From: Fictibacillus barbaricus
GTDB taxonomy: Bacteria > Bacillota > Bacilli > Bacillales > Fictibacillaceae
Length of the DNA stretch: 64,000 bases
Direction of reading: 5' to 3'
NCBI RefSeq assembly: GCF_014635025.1
Contig: NZ_BMCE01000002.1
Location: 1,178,001-1,242,000, forward strand
Positions 50,308 through 59,553 of the stretch are shown here, piece by piece. Position numbers and translations under genes: made by a program. Positions within the stretch are counted from its first letter, which is position 1, and every line of letters starts with the position of its first letter. The notes beneath the pieces were generated by a model. It did not search any database. It was given only the letters and a program-made list of their open reading frames with translations, and was not told where the DNA came from.

Positions 50308-50874
50308 TTGACTAAATTATTGCTTATTGGTGCTGGAGAAGCACATTTGTCTGTTCTCCGTTCTCTTCAATCAGAGAGATTACAAGATGTAGACGTTACG
50401 CTTATCTCTTCTTCTCGTTATTCAGGAAAAGACACTCAATTAGATATAGTCACATTGTGTGAAACAGCCTCAGTTACTTTTATTGAAGACACCATTATTT
50501 CCTTTGATCCTCTTCAGAAAATGCTGTTAAGCTTTTCAGGTGAGATTCATCGTTTTGATGTCATTTCATTTGATGTGGGTATGAAGATTTCCCTCTTTAA
50601 ACAAGCATTGGTTCCTGTAGATCCAAAAGGATTGATGCTAGTGAACGATAAGCTTCAGAACACGGAATTCTCCTTTATATTTGGGGCAGGAAGGTGCGTC
50701 TCAATCTTGGATGTATCAGAGAATAGTGATGCACTCTTAAAACAGGGTAAAATCTTATGTAAGAATATAAGAAGGTACCTTTCCGGTAAGCCATTAAAAG
50801 AATTAAATGAGGGGTCAGGACTTTCATTCATGGATCACCTTAGAAAACTGCTAAAAAAACAGTCTAATTCGTAA
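50308..50874 (+). CDS. Shortened FAD-dependent oxidoreductase-like protein (188 aa)
   Basis: TTG 50308 follows AGGAG by eight bases. The product begins LLLIGAGEAHLSVLRSL, a dinucleotide-binding loop like that of the type II NADH-dehydrogenase-like family, continues with a strand-rich part, and ends with a GAGRCVSILDVSENSDALLKQGKILCKNI region recalling the second FAD segment. Full-length relatives are near 370 residues, so the middle NAD-binding part appears missing while reading frame and start are intact. It may bind FAD only, or be decaying. Confidence 0.68.
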   Translation: MTKLLLIGAGEAHLSVLRSLQSERLQDVDVTLISSSRYSGKDTQLDIVTLCETASVTFIEDTIISFDPLQKMLLSFSGEIHRFDVISFDVGMKISLFKQALVPVDPKGLMLVNDKLQNTEFSFIFGAGRCVSILDVSENSDALLKQGKILCKNIRRYLSGKPLKELNEGSGLSFMDHLRKLLKKQSNS

Positions 50875-50902
50875 TGAACTAGACTGTTTCTTTTTATTAA
50901 GC
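50857..50902. terminator. Bidirectional terminator
   Basis: AACAGTCTA and TAGACTGTT pair around a 15-base loop, with A- and T-rich flanks, between two convergent genes. Confidence 0.75.
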
Positions 50903-52165
50903 CTTCAATGCATGAACACCTTGTGTCGCCATAAACTCTTCGATCTCTTCTACTTCACGCATAATGTCTTTTGACAGGTTCTCAAATCCATCTTCTGTTA
51001 CTAAGATGTCATCTTCAATACGAATGCCGATTGACTCATCTTCAATATATAATCCAGGCTCTATCGTAATCACCATTCCAGGTTCTAATACACGGTCTTT
51101 ATATGAACCCACATCATGTGTGTCAAGTCCAAGGAAATGGCCGACACTATGATAATAGTATCTGGAGATCTCAGAGTCTTCCTGAATCAAACCAATCTTC
51201 TTGCACTCTTCCGCTAAAACTTTTTTTGCATGTTTATCCAGTTCAGCGTACTCCAGACCTGGTTTAATCAGTGCAGTTGTTTCTTTTAAAGCTTTTAAGA
51301 CGATGTTGTACAGTTCTTTTTGTCGATCAGAAAATTTACCATCAACCGGGAACGTATAACTGATATCTGCATTGTAATAGTCTTTCTGTGCGCCAAGGTC
51401 AAGCAACACTAGCTCTCCTGAATCGGTCTGTGCGTTATTATGTTCATAATGAAGAACCGTCGCGTTTTTTCCGCTTGCTGTAATGGTGTTAAACGCGTAA
51501 TTGCGGATGCCGTTTGATTTAAGCGTGAAATCAAAATGAGCTTCCAGCTGATACTCCATCAATCCCGATTTCGCGTTCATTAGCACATTGTAGATGCCTT
51601 CTTTAGTAATGGCGATCGCTTCTTTAATCTTTTGAATCTCTTCAGGTGTCTTAAATACACGAAGTTCAGAGATTTCAGGGTATACGTTATGAATCGTTAC
51701 GTGGGGATAGTGCTCACGAATGTGTTTGGCAAAAAGGGATGTGTTTGTCGGCGCACCAGACCATCCGCGGCGCTCTAAGTCCAGACAAACATGTTTTGCT
51801 TGATTCGTAAAAAAAGTTCCCGCAACAAAAGATTCAAAGCTATCTACATACTTGATGTCTTTAATGCCAGATAGGCTTTCAGCTTCCTCTTTTGAAACCG
51901 TCTTACCCACCCACTTCTCCATTACAGGATCAGCTTTTTCAATAAAAAGCGTCTCTTCAAATAGTGCTCCGCTCTTCTTTAACATGAGGATAACGTTTTG
52001 CTCGTTGACTCCTGTTAAGTAATAGAAGTTACGATTTGGTACGAACGGATAATGTTCATCTGCTGACTTTTGTGGTGCCTTTCCTGCAAACAAAATTGTT
52101 AGTGATTCATCAGGCAGCAATTCTTTCAATCTGCTTCGATTTCTTTCAAAAAAATAAGACTCCAT
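50897..52165 (-). CDS. Aminopeptidase P-family Xaa-Pro peptidase
   Basis: A 422-residue M24B peptidase that releases the residue before proline. The N-terminal AMP_N domain (residues 1-130, with FVPNRNFYYLTG) and a pita-bread domain carrying Asp in LLDLGAQ and NADISYTFPVDG, His in HSVGHFLGLDTHDVG, Glu in TIEPGLY and Glu in GIRIEDDIL give the full metal-ligand set. It probably assists peptide turnover. The start is ATG 52165 behind AAAGGAGG. Confidence 0.92.
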   Translation of the reverse strand: MESYFFERNRSRLKELLPDESLTILFAGKAPQKSADEHYPFVPNRNFYYLTGVNEQNVILMLKKSGALFEETLFIEKADPVMEKWVGKTVSKEEAESLSGIKDIKYVDSFESFVAGTFFTNQAKHVCLDLERRGWSGAPTNTSLFAKHIREHYPHVTIHNVYPEISELRVFKTPEEIQKIKEAIAITKEGIYNVLMNAKSGLMEYQLEAHFDFTLKSNGIRNYAFNTITASGKNATVLHYEHNNAQTDSGELVLLDLGAQKDYYNADISYTFPVDGKFSDRQKELYNIVLKALKETTALIKPGLEYAELDKHAKKVLAEECKKIGLIQEDSEISRYYYHSVGHFLGLDTHDVGSYKDRVLEPGMVITIEPGLYIEDESIGIRIEDDILVTEDGFENLSKDIMREVEEIEEFMATQGVHALKA

Positions 52166-52306
52166 GTGAATCCTCCTTTAGGATAATATCAAAAAACGAC
52201 TGATGAGTTTATTTATGTATTTATAGTATAAAGATTTTGGTACTGTAATGACAGTTATTTTTCTGAATTTTATAAAATGAATTTAAAATAATATGATGAG
52301 TGGGCG

Positions 52307-52375
52307 TTTTTATGGGATTAGGGGCAATTTTTATGTGATGGTGCAGATTTTTTATGTGATTCAGCTAAGTTTTTG
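52307..52375. repeat. 21-nt phased repeat array C
   Basis: TTTTTATG begins at 52307, 52328 and 52349, exactly 21 bases apart, with GGGATTAG, TGATGGTG and TGATTCAG following. A partial TTTTTG starts at 52370. The array lies between the peptidase start and the pepT 3' end. Confidence 0.8.
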
Positions 52376-52463
52376 TCTCTTACTAGTTCTACAATATGTG
52401 TTTTACCTTTTCATTGGAAGAGATACAACTCCCTGAGCTAACATCCCTTCACCTCCAATGACA

Positions 52464-52497
52464 GATAAAGCTAACCAAAACGAACTGGTTAGCTCCA
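52464..52497 (-). terminator. Terminator of pepT
   Basis: AGCTAACC and GGTTAGCT pair on the minus strand. Confidence 0.7.
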
Positions 52498-52503
52498 TAC
52501 CAT

Positions 52504-53736
52504 CTATGCCTCTTGTTCAAACAACTGTACAAGCTCAATAATGACTTGTGTTGCTTTGACCATGTTATCAACTGAAATGTATTCGTGACGGCCATGATAA
52601 TTTTCCCCGCCAGTAAAAATATTCGGCGTCGGCAGTCCCATGAATGATAGCTGAGACCCGTCTGTTCCGCCTCGGATTGGTTTGATGTTGGGTTCGATAC
52701 CCAGCTTCTTCATTGCTTGTGATGCAAGATCTACAATTTCTTTTACCGGCTCGATCTTCTCTTTCATGTTGTAATACGTATCTTTCATTTCTATCTGAAC
52801 TTTATCCTGACCGTACTTTTCTCGCAACTCATCTACTATACCCTGAATCGTATCTTTTCTTTTTTGAAAAAGTTCCTTGTCATGGTCACGGATGATGTAA
52901 TACATCTCAGTTTTTTCTACATCTCCTTTAAGACCAATGAGATGATAAAAGCCTTCATAACCTTCCGTATGTTCCGGTGCTTCATCTGCTGGCAGTTTAC
53001 TTTGCAGCTCCATTGCAATTTTCGCGGAATTTACCATCTTGTTTTTCGCTGATCCTGGGTGAATGTTTTTTCCTAGGATGCGAATCTTTGCGCTTGCAGC
53101 ATTAAAACTTTCATACTCAAGCTCACCAAGTGGACCTCCGTCCATCGTATACGCGTATTTTGCTCCGAACGCTTCTACATCAAATTTATGTGGGCCGCGT
53201 CCGATCTCTTCATCTGGTGTGAACGCCACTCTGATTTTTCCGTGCTTAATTTCAGGATGTTCGATTAAGTACTTCATCGCCGTCATGATTTCTGCGATAC
53301 CCGCTTTGTTATCAGCACCAAGCAGTGTTGTTCCGTCTGTTGTGATCAAAGTGTGTCCCTTGTAATCTTGTAAGCTAGGAAAATCGCTTGGTGATAATTC
53401 GATATGTAGGTCTTTATTTAAAATGATAGTATCTCCATCATAGTTTTCTACGATCTGTGGATTTACGTTCTTACCTGTAAAATCAGTAGCTGTATCCACA
53501 TGCGCAAGGAAACCGATGACGGGCACATCTTTTTCCGTATTTGGTGGAAGAGTTGCCATCACATAGCCGTTTTCATCTACGGTAACTTCTTTCATGCCAA
53601 TTTCCTTTAATTCTTCAACTAAAATGTTAGCAAGTGTCCACTGCCCCTCTGTTGAAGGAGTGGTTTCACTGCTTGAGTCAGATTGCGTATCTACTTTTAC
53701 ATAAGAGGTAAATCTATTTATGATCTCTTGTTTCAA
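52504..53736 (-). CDS. pepT: Tripeptide aminopeptidase PepT
   Basis: A 410-residue M20B metallopeptidase that releases the N-terminal residue of tripeptides. Zinc-site motifs are GFLAHVDTA near 76, [14 protein letters not shown] near 140, [14 protein letters not shown] near 173 and [17 protein letters not shown] near 352. The size and motifs match PepT. It starts at an ATG with only a weak AGGAG-like site. Confidence 0.95.
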   Translation of the reverse strand: MKQEIINRFTSYVKVDTQSDSSSETTPSTEGQWTLANILVEELKEIGMKEVTVDENGYVMATLPPNTEKDVPVIGFLAHVDTATDFTGKNVNPQIVENYDGDTIILNKDLHIELSPSDFPSLQDYKGHTLITTDGTTLLGADNKAGIAEIMTAMKYLIEHPEIKHGKIRVAFTPDEEIGRGPHKFDVEAFGAKYAYTMDGGPLGELEYESFNAASAKIRILGKNIHPGSAKNKMVNSAKIAMELQSKLPADEAPEHTEGYEGFYHLIGLKGDVEKTEMYYIIRDHDKELFQKRKDTIQGIVDELREKYGQDKVQIEMKDTYYNMKEKIEPVKEIVDLASQAMKKLGIEPNIKPIRGGTDGSQLSFMGLPTPNIFTGGENYHGRHEYISVDNMVKATQVIIELVQLFEQEA

Positions 53737-53823
53737 TTTTCAATCAACTCCTGTCCTTTTGTTTCATCATAGCATGTTTGACCAAAATTCGAAAAATTTT
53801 TAAAGACTCGTCCATTTGTCTAA

Positions 53824-53850
53824 ACAACCTGTCCTCTGCTGCATAAGATA
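53824..53850 (+). promoter_or_regulatory. Sigma-K/E-like promoter
   Basis: AC at 53824-53825 and CATAAGATA at 53842-53850 are 16 bases apart and match the sigma-K consensus AC-N16-CATANNNTA. It stands 48 bases before the start of the Lys/Asp-rich small gene. Confidence 0.55.
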
Positions 53851-53897
53851 TAGTAACCAGCACAGGTAATGTGTTGGATAATAGCGGGGTGATATTA

Positions 53898-54047
53898 ATG
53901 GGTTGTTGGAAAAAACACGACAAATGTGAATCTTCTTCTTCTTCAAGCTTCATCTTAAAATGTAAGAAGAAGGACAAGAATAAAGACAAGAAGAAGGACA
54001 AAGACAAGAAGAAGAAAAAGCGCTGTAACTGCGGCTGCAATCACTGA
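53898..54047 (+). CDS. Lys/Asp-rich, Cys-flanked small protein, likely spore coat
   Basis: A 49-residue protein. It begins MGCWKKHDKC, then a Ser run, then about 20 residues of Lys and Asp in short repeats (KDKNKDKKKDKDKKKKK), and ends RCNCGCNH. The basic core between cysteine clusters resembles small, cross-linked or metal-binding spore coat proteins. GGGGTGAT precedes the ATG. A sigma-K-like promoter lies in front, so mother-cell expression is likely (inference). Confidence 0.72.
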   Translation: MGCWKKHDKCESSSSSSFILKCKKKDKNKDKKKDKDKKKKKRCNCGCNH

Positions 54048-54059
54048 TGCTCATTTCAT

Positions 54060-54091
54060 GAATAAAGGAGTCCTCACAGGGCTCCTTTACC
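54060..54091. terminator. Terminator
   Basis: AAAGGAG and CTCCTTT pair across a loop between convergent genes; the U tract is weak on both strands. Confidence 0.65.
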
Positions 54092-54514
54092 CTATTCCTG
54101 CGGATATGTTTTGAGTAAAAACTGCATCGATTGCTTGATTAACGTTTTTAGGACCTCTACGTCAACGTCCGCAATTTTATTAATGTAAACACATGCTGCG
54201 CCTGTTGTATGCTTTCCGAATTTCTCAAGCAGTTCAGCACGGTCTGGATCCCCTGGTGCAAAGTAAAGGCTGATCTTCGCCTTTCTTGGTGAGAATCCAA
54301 CAAGAGGTGCATCGCCTTCATGGCCGGTTTTGTACTTATAATGATAGGATCCGAATCCGATAATGCTTGGCCCCCACATTTTTGCTTCAAAGCCAGTGGT
54401 TTCTGTAAAAATATCAAGCAGTTTATAAGCGTCTTCTCGTTTTTTGGGGCTATCAACTGATTCGATGAATTCTACCACACTATTATCTGTTTCTTTTGTT
54501 TTTTGCTCGTACAT
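54092..54514 (-). CDS. DUF1801-family protein
   Basis: A 140-residue protein with the DUF1801 (YdhG-like) pattern: FEAKMWGPSIIGFGSYHYKY, LVGFSPRKAKISLYF, KFGKHTTGAACVYI, and a final short helical end. Such proteins have a small alpha/beta fold of unknown role. AAAGGAG precedes the ATG. It is a monocistronic unit. Confidence 0.85.
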   Translation of the reverse strand: MYEQKTKETDNSVVEFIESVDSPKKREDAYKLLDIFTETTGFEAKMWGPSIIGFGSYHYKYKTGHEGDAPLVGFSPRKAKISLYFAPGDPDRAELLEKFGKHTTGAACVYINKIADVDVEVLKTLIKQSMQFLLKTYPQE

Positions 54515-54652
54515 AAATAAACCACTCCTTTTCTTATAGGTAGGCTGCTACTTTATATTTTCTACATTGGATTCTTAACCCCTCTTACACATTTTACATC
54601 GCAGATTGGACCGTAAAAAAGACAACTCCTAAAAAAGGAGCTGTCATTTTAT

Positions 54653-55189
54653 CTATTCACAGTGTTTTTTACAAACTACAAAATGGCTGAATGGAAAGAA
54701 CAACGTTGCATCTGCCTGCTCAAGTCCTGGTTCTACAAAATTGAAAACACTTCCGCCAATTACAGATATTTCGGCCAGGCCACAGACTACTTGACACCCG
54801 CAGACTTCGAAATCACCTTTTGCTGTTACACGATAAACAGCGTTTGTTTCATCTTTTTTTCCTGGTACAAGGTTTCGAGGTATATTTCTTTCTATTCTTG
54901 TGCAAGTATGTGGGTTTAATTTAAACTTGCCTAAATTAATTTCTTTTTCTTCAATGTCTTCAAAAATATTAATATATCCGGTGCAGCTCATTTTCGGCTC
55001 CAAACAAATGCCCAATTTTACCTTGACTTTAAGTTCTTTGTCAGTAGGGTTTTTTAGAATAATAATGAGTCTGTCGTTCTCTCTCCCCCCTTGCAGTTCT
55101 GAATCAACTTCTTCCGGTACAAGAAATGGACCAGTCGTAATCTTTACTTTCCTGTGTTTATCTTGATTTCCTTTTGATTTATCACTCAT
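54653..55189 (-). CDS. Hypothetical Cys-containing protein next to the glycosyltransferase cluster
   Basis: A 178-residue protein, predicted mainly beta, with many scattered Cys (CLEPKMSC, HTC, VCGCQVVC, VCKKHC). The repeated strand pattern and Cys could fit a surface or exosporium protein, but no family is recognised. GGGAG precedes the ATG. It is divergent from the glycosyltransferase genes, so a link with the glycan is only suggested. Confidence 0.65.
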   Translation of the reverse strand: MSDKSKGNQDKHRKVKITTGPFLVPEEVDSELQGGRENDRLIIILKNPTDKELKVKVKLGICLEPKMSCTGYINIFEDIEEKEINLGKFKLNPHTCTRIERNIPRNLVPGKKDETNAVYRVTAKGDFEVCGCQVVCGLAEISVIGGSVFNFVEPGLEQADATLFFPFSHFVVCKKHCE

Positions 55190-55379
55190 CTGTTCAGCTC
55201 TCCCTTTTTAACTAACTCACATCATTATCTTCAACATATTAAATGCACCTGGTGAGTAAAAGGAATGGGCCATAAGGTAATTTTTATTTGGTATAAGAGT
55301 GCTAGTCGCACGTCATGGATTTGTTGAACATATAAATAGTTTGATCAATAATTATGAATACGTACTGAGGAGGTTACAT

Positions 55380-56501
55380 ATGAGGATAGGCGTTAACTTG
55401 TTGAACCTGCAACAGGACAGATACGGCGGGGTTGAACAGTATGTCGTCCATTTGATCTCACGAATACTAAAGATCGACAATCGAGTAGAATTGTTTTTAT
55501 TCCTTACAAAACCAAGCAGAGATCTGTTTCCTGATTATCAGGAACGATTGAAAAAAATAATGATAAAAGAATATAACATTCATAAAGTGATTTACCCATT
55601 GATTGCCCAATGCCAGCTCGACCTATGGTTTTCGCCCTTACACAGATCATACCTTCCAGATATACCGGTTCCTTCGATCACAACCATCCATGATGTTCTG
55701 CACACAGCCTATCCCCAATTTGTCCCCGGGGATTTCCAAGAAAACAATTCTTATTATGAGCAGTTCGCTTCATCCTTTGATGCCGTTCTGACTGTTTCGG
55801 AGTTCTCTAGAAATGCCATTGCAAAGAATATTGGCATTCCTAAGGTAAAAATACATGCGATCTATCCGGATGCTCCATTGGCATTTCAGTATTTCTCCAG
55901 ATATAACCAGAGAGAAAGAATCAAGAAAAAATACGCACTAGAAGAAGGATATGCGATCTATCCAGCCAGCTATAATCCGCATAAAAATCATATCAGCTTG
56001 CTTAAAGCTCTTGTTTCACTAAGGGACAACTATAATAAGCGTCTAAAGCTTGTTTTAACGGGTTATGCGTCAAAAGAGAACCGTGTACATCAATCTGTCC
56101 TAAACTTTTTAAAAGAACATAAACTTGAAACCCAAGTAAATGTCTTAGGCTATGTCCCTCCTGAAGATATGCCTTCCCTATATGCAAATGCGTTGTGTTT
56201 GGTCTTCCCTTCCCTTTATGAGGGTTTTGGCATTCCTTTAGTAGAGGCGATGAAAACACAGTGTCCAATCGTCTGTTCAAATCGAGGAAGCATTCCGGAA
56301 GTAGTTGGCGATGCTGGTTTACAGTTTAACCCGGAGGATCCGGAAGATATCGCATTAAAAATGCTGGATATGTTAGATCCAAGAACCAGAGAGAACTTCA
56401 TAAAAAAAGGAAACATGCGGTCAAAACGTTTTTCATGGGAAAATTGTGCCAAGGAAACACTGAATGTTTTCAAGCAAGTTGTGAAAAGGAATGAAAAATG
56501 A
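55380..56501 (+). CDS. GT4-family glycosyltransferase
   Basis: A 373-residue GT-B glycosyltransferase. The N-terminal domain opens MRIGVNLLNLQQDRYGGVEQYVVHL, and the C-terminal donor domain carries YPASYNPHKNH, VFPSLYEGFGIPLVEAM (the E-x7-E motif) and SNRGSIPEVVGDAGL. A nucleotide sugar such as GDP-mannose is the probable donor, since a ManC gene is nearby. GAGGAGG precedes the ATG at 55380. Confidence 0.9.
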   Translation: MRIGVNLLNLQQDRYGGVEQYVVHLISRILKIDNRVELFLFLTKPSRDLFPDYQERLKKIMIKEYNIHKVIYPLIAQCQLDLWFSPLHRSYLPDIPVPSITTIHDVLHTAYPQFVPGDFQENNSYYEQFASSFDAVLTVSEFSRNAIAKNIGIPKVKIHAIYPDAPLAFQYFSRYNQRERIKKKYALEEGYAIYPASYNPHKNHISLLKALVSLRDNYNKRLKLVLTGYASKENRVHQSVLNFLKEHKLETQVNVLGYVPPEDMPSLYANALCLVFPSLYEGFGIPLVEAMKTQCPIVCSNRGSIPEVVGDAGLQFNPEDPEDIALKMLDMLDPRTRENFIKKGNMRSKRFSWENCAKETLNVFKQVVKRNEK

Positions 56502-57673
56502 TGAAAAAGATTCTAGTCCTAAACCATTTTCCGACTGCGCTTCCACCAACGAGCGGAGGCACATTAAGGTATTTTCATATTTATGAAAACCTAAGCCGCT
56601 TTTATGATGTAACCCTGCTTTCACAAACCTTCGGCAACAAAGGGGGATTATTCCACTATTCCTCATCATTCAGAGAATATAAAGTTGCTAAAGACCACTT
56701 TTACAATAAAATTGTTCAAGATCTACAGCATAATGAATTAACATATGAATTTGCCTTGATCATACAGACTGAGCTTGCCAAACATCCTACTTTATTTAAA
56801 AATCATTTTAAATCTCTTTATCCATCGAGTGATGTGGTCATTCATGAATCCCCTTTTTTATTGAACTATGATTCATACATCCGAAAAGATCACAAGCCAA
56901 GAGTATACAATAGCCATAACCACGAATTCATGCTGGCTGAACAGATTTGGAAAAATAAGGAGGCAAGAAGCTATCTGCCTGCCGTCTTTGATTTGGAAAA
57001 AAATCTTGTGAACAATGCCGATCTGGTATTTTCTACGTCTGCAATCGAAAAAAAGCTTTTTGCTGCGAAGTATAATGTTGATCCATCTAAAATCAAACTG
57101 GCTCCAAATGGGATACACCCAGATGGATGGCTACCACGAAAAGAAGGTGCCAACAAAAAAACTCTTGCCTTCTTCATTGGAGCTGATTACCCGCCAAACG
57201 TGGAAGCTGTTGGTTATATCGTGGACCATCTAGCTGACTGTTGTCCTGAAATGGACTTCCTAATCGCTGGAGGATGCTGCTCCCCGTTTTCAAATGCTCC
57301 CTGCAAGCCTAACGTAAGACTGTTAGGGAGAGTCCGGCACAAGCAGAAAATAAAATTATTGGCTGAAGCAGATATAGCCATAAATCCTATGTTTACAGGC
57401 GCTGGCGTAAATCTGAAGACATTGGAATATTTATCTGCAGGAATCCCTCTATTCTCCACACACTGCGGCGTAAGAGGCTTAGAACTGATTGATAAGAAAC
57501 ACTATATTCATGCAGAAAAAAAGGACTTTGCTTCTAAATTAAACCACCATGCTGGAGATCATATCTTATTACGAAAAGTGGCTGCAAGAGGCCAAAATTT
57601 TGTTAATGAGCACTATTCATGGAGAAGCATTGTCCATAGGATGAAAGGCGAGATTGATAAGCTCCTGTTCTAG
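56501..57673 (+). CDS. Glycosyltransferase (GT4-like)
   Basis: A 390-residue GT-B protein that overlaps the preceding gene's stop. Its opening, KILVLNHFPTALPPTSGGTLRYFHIYE, and the later GADYPPNVEAVGYI, ADIAINPMFTGAGVNLKTLEYLSAGIPLFST region match the GT4 donor domain; the usual E-x7-E is altered (GAGVNLKTLEYLSAG, one Glu). It may use the same activated sugar as the gene in front. The ATG at 56498 is also possible. Confidence 0.86.
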   Translation: MKKILVLNHFPTALPPTSGGTLRYFHIYENLSRFYDVTLLSQTFGNKGGLFHYSSSFREYKVAKDHFYNKIVQDLQHNELTYEFALIIQTELAKHPTLFKNHFKSLYPSSDVVIHESPFLLNYDSYIRKDHKPRVYNSHNHEFMLAEQIWKNKEARSYLPAVFDLEKNLVNNADLVFSTSAIEKKLFAAKYNVDPSKIKLAPNGIHPDGWLPRKEGANKKTLAFFIGADYPPNVEAVGYIVDHLADCCPEMDFLIAGGCCSPFSNAPCKPNVRLLGRVRHKQKIKLLAEADIAINPMFTGAGVNLKTLEYLSAGIPLFSTHCGVRGLELIDKKHYIHAEKKDFASKLNHHAGDHILLRKVAARGQNFVNEHYSWRSIVHRMKGEIDKLLF

Positions 57674-58821
57674 GAGCCTATTAATTTTTCGACCATTTGT
57701 TTTAATGAAATGCCTGCTTTATCCCAAGTCAGCCTCAGCATATCCTTCCTGCCTTGTTTTCCTTTTTGTCTGCAAAGATCAGGATTTTCATAGGCATATC
57801 TCATCAGCTTTTTAAGGTGTCCGAATTTCGGTTCAGCCCATAACTGTCCATTTTGTTCAAATTGCCGGTAGATCGTAGAGATAGCGTGATCGCTATTCAT
57901 GCTGATGGAAGGATCCTTAAGTTCGTAATCTATCAGGAAGGAGTTATGTTTATTTAAAAAATCAATCTGTCCCCCCCATCCTGTTGTAATAACTGGTATA
58001 CCGCTTGATAATGCTTCAATAAAAGGCAATCCGACTCCTTCTCCTCTCGTAGGAAGGACAAACGCATTTCCTGCTCTGTAAATTCCCTTTAATTGAGTCT
58101 CGCTGCATATACCAGTCATTATATAAATGGGAGCAGAATCGTCCCCAACCCCCAATTTCCGTTTATAGTTCATAATTGCTGCTCTTATTTTTTTGCGTGA
58201 ACTGCCATACGTTTTGATAACAAGCAGCACTGGCTCCTTCGCTGTGAACTCTTCCCAATACGCACGGAGCAAACTCTCCGGATTCTTTCGATGCTGAAAA
58301 TCAAAAATAGAAACAAAAACAAATTTCCCCTCTGCTCCATTAATCATGAACTTTTGATTGTCCGGATTAAACATTCGTGTATCTGCCCCATGTGGAGCCA
58401 GAAATATCGGAATACGAACACCGCTGTTTTTCAGTGCATCTAAATTATGCGTACATGGAACGGAAACGGCATCAAAAGTAGATAGGATCGGCAGCCAAGT
58501 AACAGGGATTCTATTCGTTTCCCATACGGTATTAAGAATACAACGATCAAATCTGGCTTTATCTTCTTTTTCAATAACTGCCGGCGGAGAATGATAGATC
58601 AATAGCTTAGGTTTATCGTTTGAAACGGGTTTTCCAATGAGTTGGAGCAATCTTGCTTTTTTCTTTTCATCCTGCATGTTATAAGGAAAATTCCATGTAT
58701 ATGTTTCTATTTTAACGTCAACGTTCTGTCTGTCTAAAGCTAGGGCGTATTCCCTGCTCGCCGTTCCATACCCTGTGGCATCCAGTACAGGTCCTCTCCA
58801 CACCACTTGATAGTCTTTCAT
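57670..58821 (-). CDS. GT4-like glycosyltransferase
   Basis: A 383-residue GT-B protein on the opposite strand, whose end overlaps the preceding gene by four bases tail to tail. RGPVLDATGYGTASREYALAL, SIFDFQHRKNPESLLRAYWEEF and LPTRGEGVGLPFIEALSSGIPVITT (the E-x7-E motif) are clear. It belongs with the manC gene on the minus strand and would add a residue to a surface glycan. GGAG precedes ATG 58821. Confidence 0.87.
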   Translation of the reverse strand: MKDYQVVWRGPVLDATGYGTASREYALALDRQNVDVKIETYTWNFPYNMQDEKKKARLLQLIGKPVSNDKPKLLIYHSPPAVIEKEDKARFDRCILNTVWETNRIPVTWLPILSTFDAVSVPCTHNLDALKNSGVRIPIFLAPHGADTRMFNPDNQKFMINGAEGKFVFVSIFDFQHRKNPESLLRAYWEEFTAKEPVLLVIKTYGSSRKKIRAAIMNYKRKLGVGDDSAPIYIMTGICSETQLKGIYRAGNAFVLPTRGEGVGLPFIEALSSGIPVITTGWGGQIDFLNKHNSFLIDYELKDPSISMNSDHAISTIYRQFEQNGQLWAEPKFGHLKKLMRYAYENPDLCRQKGKQGRKDMLRLTWDKAGISLKQMVEKLIGS

Positions 58822-58854
58822 CACGGTCTCCTTTTGATAGATAAGTAATCTTTG

Positions 58855-59541
58855 CTATCCGAGAATGATGGGCTTGTAATCATCGGTTGAGCAAACAATC
58901 GAAGATTTTCTTTTTAGAGCGGTATTGCTAACATTCCAAGTGTGATGGTCAGATTGGGAAGATCGCAAGCAAACATAATGTTTTTTGTCTGCAGAAAACA
59001 ATCTCAGCTTATTTTTTACACACTGTTTCAAAAAAACAGTATCTTCCCCAAGATTTAATTTGGGAAACTGGATAGTCTCGTATATTTTTTTATGAAAAAA
59101 AAGAGTTGCCCCCTTCAACCCTTGTCTGACAAACATGTTTTCCCGATTTGGATTGTTAATAACGAGTAACTTTTCATTCTCAAAATACATATAGACCGTC
59201 CTTTTACCTACAATATCTGCTTTCGTTTCTTGTAATGTTTCCATAGCATGTTCGAGGTAACCTGGAGCATAATAATCATCATCATCAAATTTTGCCACAT
59301 AACTATATTTTGCTTTTTGAATGGCTGTATTTAAGCATTCACCAAGCGTCCACGTTTCAGGCCGCTGATAAACGGAGACATGTTTGTGCGCTTTTGCTGC
59401 CTCCTTCCATTTGTTTAAGTTCAAATCATCTCTATTTAAAATAATGATTAGTTCTTTCTCACTCCACATTTGATTGCTGTAGTTCTGGAACACATTGTCC
59501 ATAAATCGTTCTCTCATCGTGCAGCATATTACTGAGATCAT
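58855..59541 (-). CDS. GT2-family glycosyltransferase
   Basis: A 228-residue GT-A glycosyltransferase with MISVICCTMRERF, the donor-binding SYVAKFDDDDYYAPGYLEHAM and later GATLFFHKKI and NLGEDTVFLKQC acceptor motifs. It is short, like the catalytic core only. It lies 12 bases after manC, so the two are probably co-transcribed. A second upstream ATG (59547) is possible. Confidence 0.87.
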   Translation of the reverse strand: MISVICCTMRERFMDNVFQNYSNQMWSEKELIIILNRDDLNLNKWKEAAKAHKHVSVYQRPETWTLGECLNTAIQKAKYSYVAKFDDDDYYAPGYLEHAMETLQETKADIVGKRTVYMYFENEKLLVINNPNRENMFVRQGLKGATLFFHKKIYETIQFPKLNLGEDTVFLKQCVKNKLRLFSADKKHYVCLRSSQSDHHTWNVSNTALKRKSSIVCSTDDYKPIILG

Positions 59542-59553
59542 GACCATCCCGCC

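Larger units (their letters stand above)
52166..52503. other. Intergenic region with 21-nt repeat array C
   Basis: This 338-base gap holds the pepP-type gene's upstream region, the repeat array (52307-52375) and the pepT terminator. I see no gene here. Confidence 0.6.

Noticed and set aside
53744-54040. Minus-strand frame rich in Phe/Leu/Ser
   Set aside because: It is the antisense of the KD-rich small gene, whose Lys/Asp codons give Phe/Leu/Ser on the other strand.
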